Shown here piece by piece: positions 5,654 through 6,531 of a stretch of DNA of 6,531 nucleotides (position 1 is the first letter of the stretch; each line of letters begins with the position of its first letter). Source of the stretch: Alphaproteobacteria bacterium UBA2947 (GTDB lineage Bacteria; Pseudomonadota; Alphaproteobacteria; Rs-D84); contig DEBV01000011.1 of assembly GCA_002348925.1 (NCBI GenBank), positions 3,015-9,545 on the forward strand. Direction: 5' to 3'. Position numbers and translations under genes: made by a program. The notes beneath the pieces were generated by a model. That model was given only the letters and a program-made list of their open reading frames with translations. It made no database searches and was not told the origin of the DNA.

Positions 5654-6487
5654 TTATTTTGCCTTTTGAATCAAACTGTCAATAACAGTATTTAATGGAC
5701 GGCCGTCAATTTTTTCACGATAAAAATTATTCATAGTCACGACATCATTGTTGTCAATCTGGATACAGTTTGTTTGCAACAAACCTGGATTGGTTTGATG
5801 ATGAGTGAAAACCTTGTTCTTTTTTGCACGACCAAGGTCGAAAATTTCACTGTTGTAATCTGTGATAACGAACATACCTTGACCGTCTTCGTTATATACG
5901 CACAAATCACCTCTTGACGTTTGAATTATCAATATTTTACGCGCAGTTAATTCTGCTTTTAATTTTGATAATGCTTTTGCTGATTCTGGCGTATTAAAAC
6001 CAACAAAAGTTGGTCTTATCGATACGGCAAGATATTCATCAGATAAAATTTCTTCAAATATATTGGCCACGCCTGTTGTATTATTGTGGAATTCATCAAC
6101 AGATATATCTAATGTGACAACTTTTCCAATTTTGTGTGCGAAAATCGCCAAATCTTTTAATATCAATTTTCTGACACTGGCATTATTTCCCCAAACGCCA
6201 TTAGTTTTTATTGTTGATACGCCACCAATGCTGTTAATTTTATGCAATAAATTTGGGATATAATCAAAATTATCAAACAAATAAGGGCTTAATCCTTCGC
6301 CACCACCTATTACAACATATTCTGACAAATTATATGGCAATTCTTTGAATTCGTTCAGATATTTTTCGGTTTTTTCAAGTGGTAAAAAGCGTCCTGGACG
6401 TTTTGGACCAGAATTTTCGCAACAATGGGCACAATTTAAATCGCACCAATTAGTTATTTTAAAAGAAAGTGTAAAAATATTTTTCAT
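5654..6487 (-). CDS. Radical SAM enzyme of unknown substrate with a degenerate SPASM-like C-terminus
   Basis: 277 residues. The radical SAM signature C-x3-C-x2-C is C15-C19-C22 (NWCDLNCAHCC, with an extra C23), binding the 4Fe-4S cluster that cleaves S-adenosylmethionine. The SAM-binding GGE-type motif is GGGEG at 61-65. TIKTNGVWG (92-100) and LDISVDEFH (126-134) are later barrel-strand motifs. The C-terminal part (about 218-277: DLGRA, NCIQIDNNDVV, GRPLNTVIDSL) has the layout of a SPASM/twitch tail but only C241 of its usual Cys set, so an auxiliary cluster is doubtful. The ATG at 6487 is chosen over an in-frame ATG at 6520 because AAGAGGA lies just upstream of it. No substrate gene, precursor peptide or partner is visible; the upstream side is cut by the window. 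It converges on xerC with 9 nt between stops. Possible roles include peptide maturation or small-molecule modification; none can be chosen. Confidence 0.85.
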   Translation of the reverse strand: MKNIFTLSFKITNWCDLNCAHCCENSGPKRPGRFLPLEKTEKYLNEFKELPYNLSEYVVIGGGEGLSPYLFDNFDYIPNLLHKINSIGGVSTIKTNGVWGNNASVRKLILKDLAIFAHKIGKVVTLDISVDEFHNNTTGVANIFEEILSDEYLAVSIRPTFVGFNTPESAKALSKLKAELTARKILIIQTSRGDLCVYNEDGQGMFVITDYNSEIFDLGRAKKNKVFTHHQTNPGLLQTNCIQIDNNDVVTMNNFYREKIDGRPLNTVIDSLIQKAK

Positions 6488-6491
6488 TTTG

Positions 6492-6498
6492 TCCTCTT
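6492..6498 (-). promoter_or_regulatory. Ribosome binding site deciding the radical SAM start
   Basis: On the minus strand AAGAGGA is followed by CAAA and then ATG (6487-6485). It falls inside the reading frame that would begin at the ATG at 6520, which would add 11 residues (MYYYFVNQEDK) and has only 11 nt of window upstream. The strong SD and the fit of the domain start favour the inner ATG. Confidence 0.7.
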
Positions 6499-6531
6499 GG
6501 TTGACAAAATAATAGTACATTTATTTAATTC

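Noticed and set aside
5654..6487. Prokaryotic viperin (antiviral radical SAM) identity
   Set aside because: The N-terminal Cys motif context and the SVDEFH and C-terminal regions do not match what I know of viperins, and there is no nucleotide kinase or defence gene beside it in the window.

Overview
The window looks like chromosomal DNA from an AT-rich, Gram-negative alphaproteobacterium. The main evidence is the S4 ribosomal protein, whose sequence (LWGQAKSP, KPGQHG, ENLIGLLERR, VEFYSR end) fits alphaproteobacterial S4, and the XerC recombinase with its GCGLRISEAL box. The long cysteine-rich, repeat-built protein beside ordinary housekeeping genes recalls uncultured gut or host-associated alphaproteobacteria, but that placement is inference from memory. 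All genes use the standard bacterial code: TGG for Trp, TAA or TGA stops.

Layout. (1) 1-1953, plus strand: the 3' part of a very large cysteine-rich, probably exported repeat protein, open from the first base of the window, so its start lies upstream. It contains eukaryotic-looking CxAGxYSxAGASSCxxC modules, a second type of roughly 40-60 residue repeat, and a non-repetitive C-terminal domain. (2) 1954-2241: intergenic, with a tandemly duplicated hairpin element whose T-tracts lie on the minus-strand side, then a good sigma-70-type promoter and a leader of about 110 nt. (3) 2242-2874: rpsD, a single-gene unit closed by a strong intrinsic terminator. (4) 2924-5644: a promoter followed by a three-gene operon, trpS - SIMPL-domain envelope protein - xerC. 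The first junction is 21 nt and the second is an ATGA stop/start overlap. (5) 5654-6487, minus strand: a radical SAM enzyme of unknown substrate, convergent with xerC with only 9 nt between the stop codons.

Most genes are housekeeping: rpsD for small-subunit assembly, trpS for tRNA-Trp charging, xerC for chromosome dimer resolution. The SIMPL protein is an envelope protein of ill-defined role carried in the same operon. The less ordinary parts are the modular Cys-rich protein, the antisense-facing duplicated hairpins after it, a TrpS that resembles a lineage other than the usual alphaproteobacterial one, and an orphan radical SAM protein with a degenerate SPASM-like tail. No rRNA, tRNA, CRISPR array, insertion sequence or clear new system was seen.
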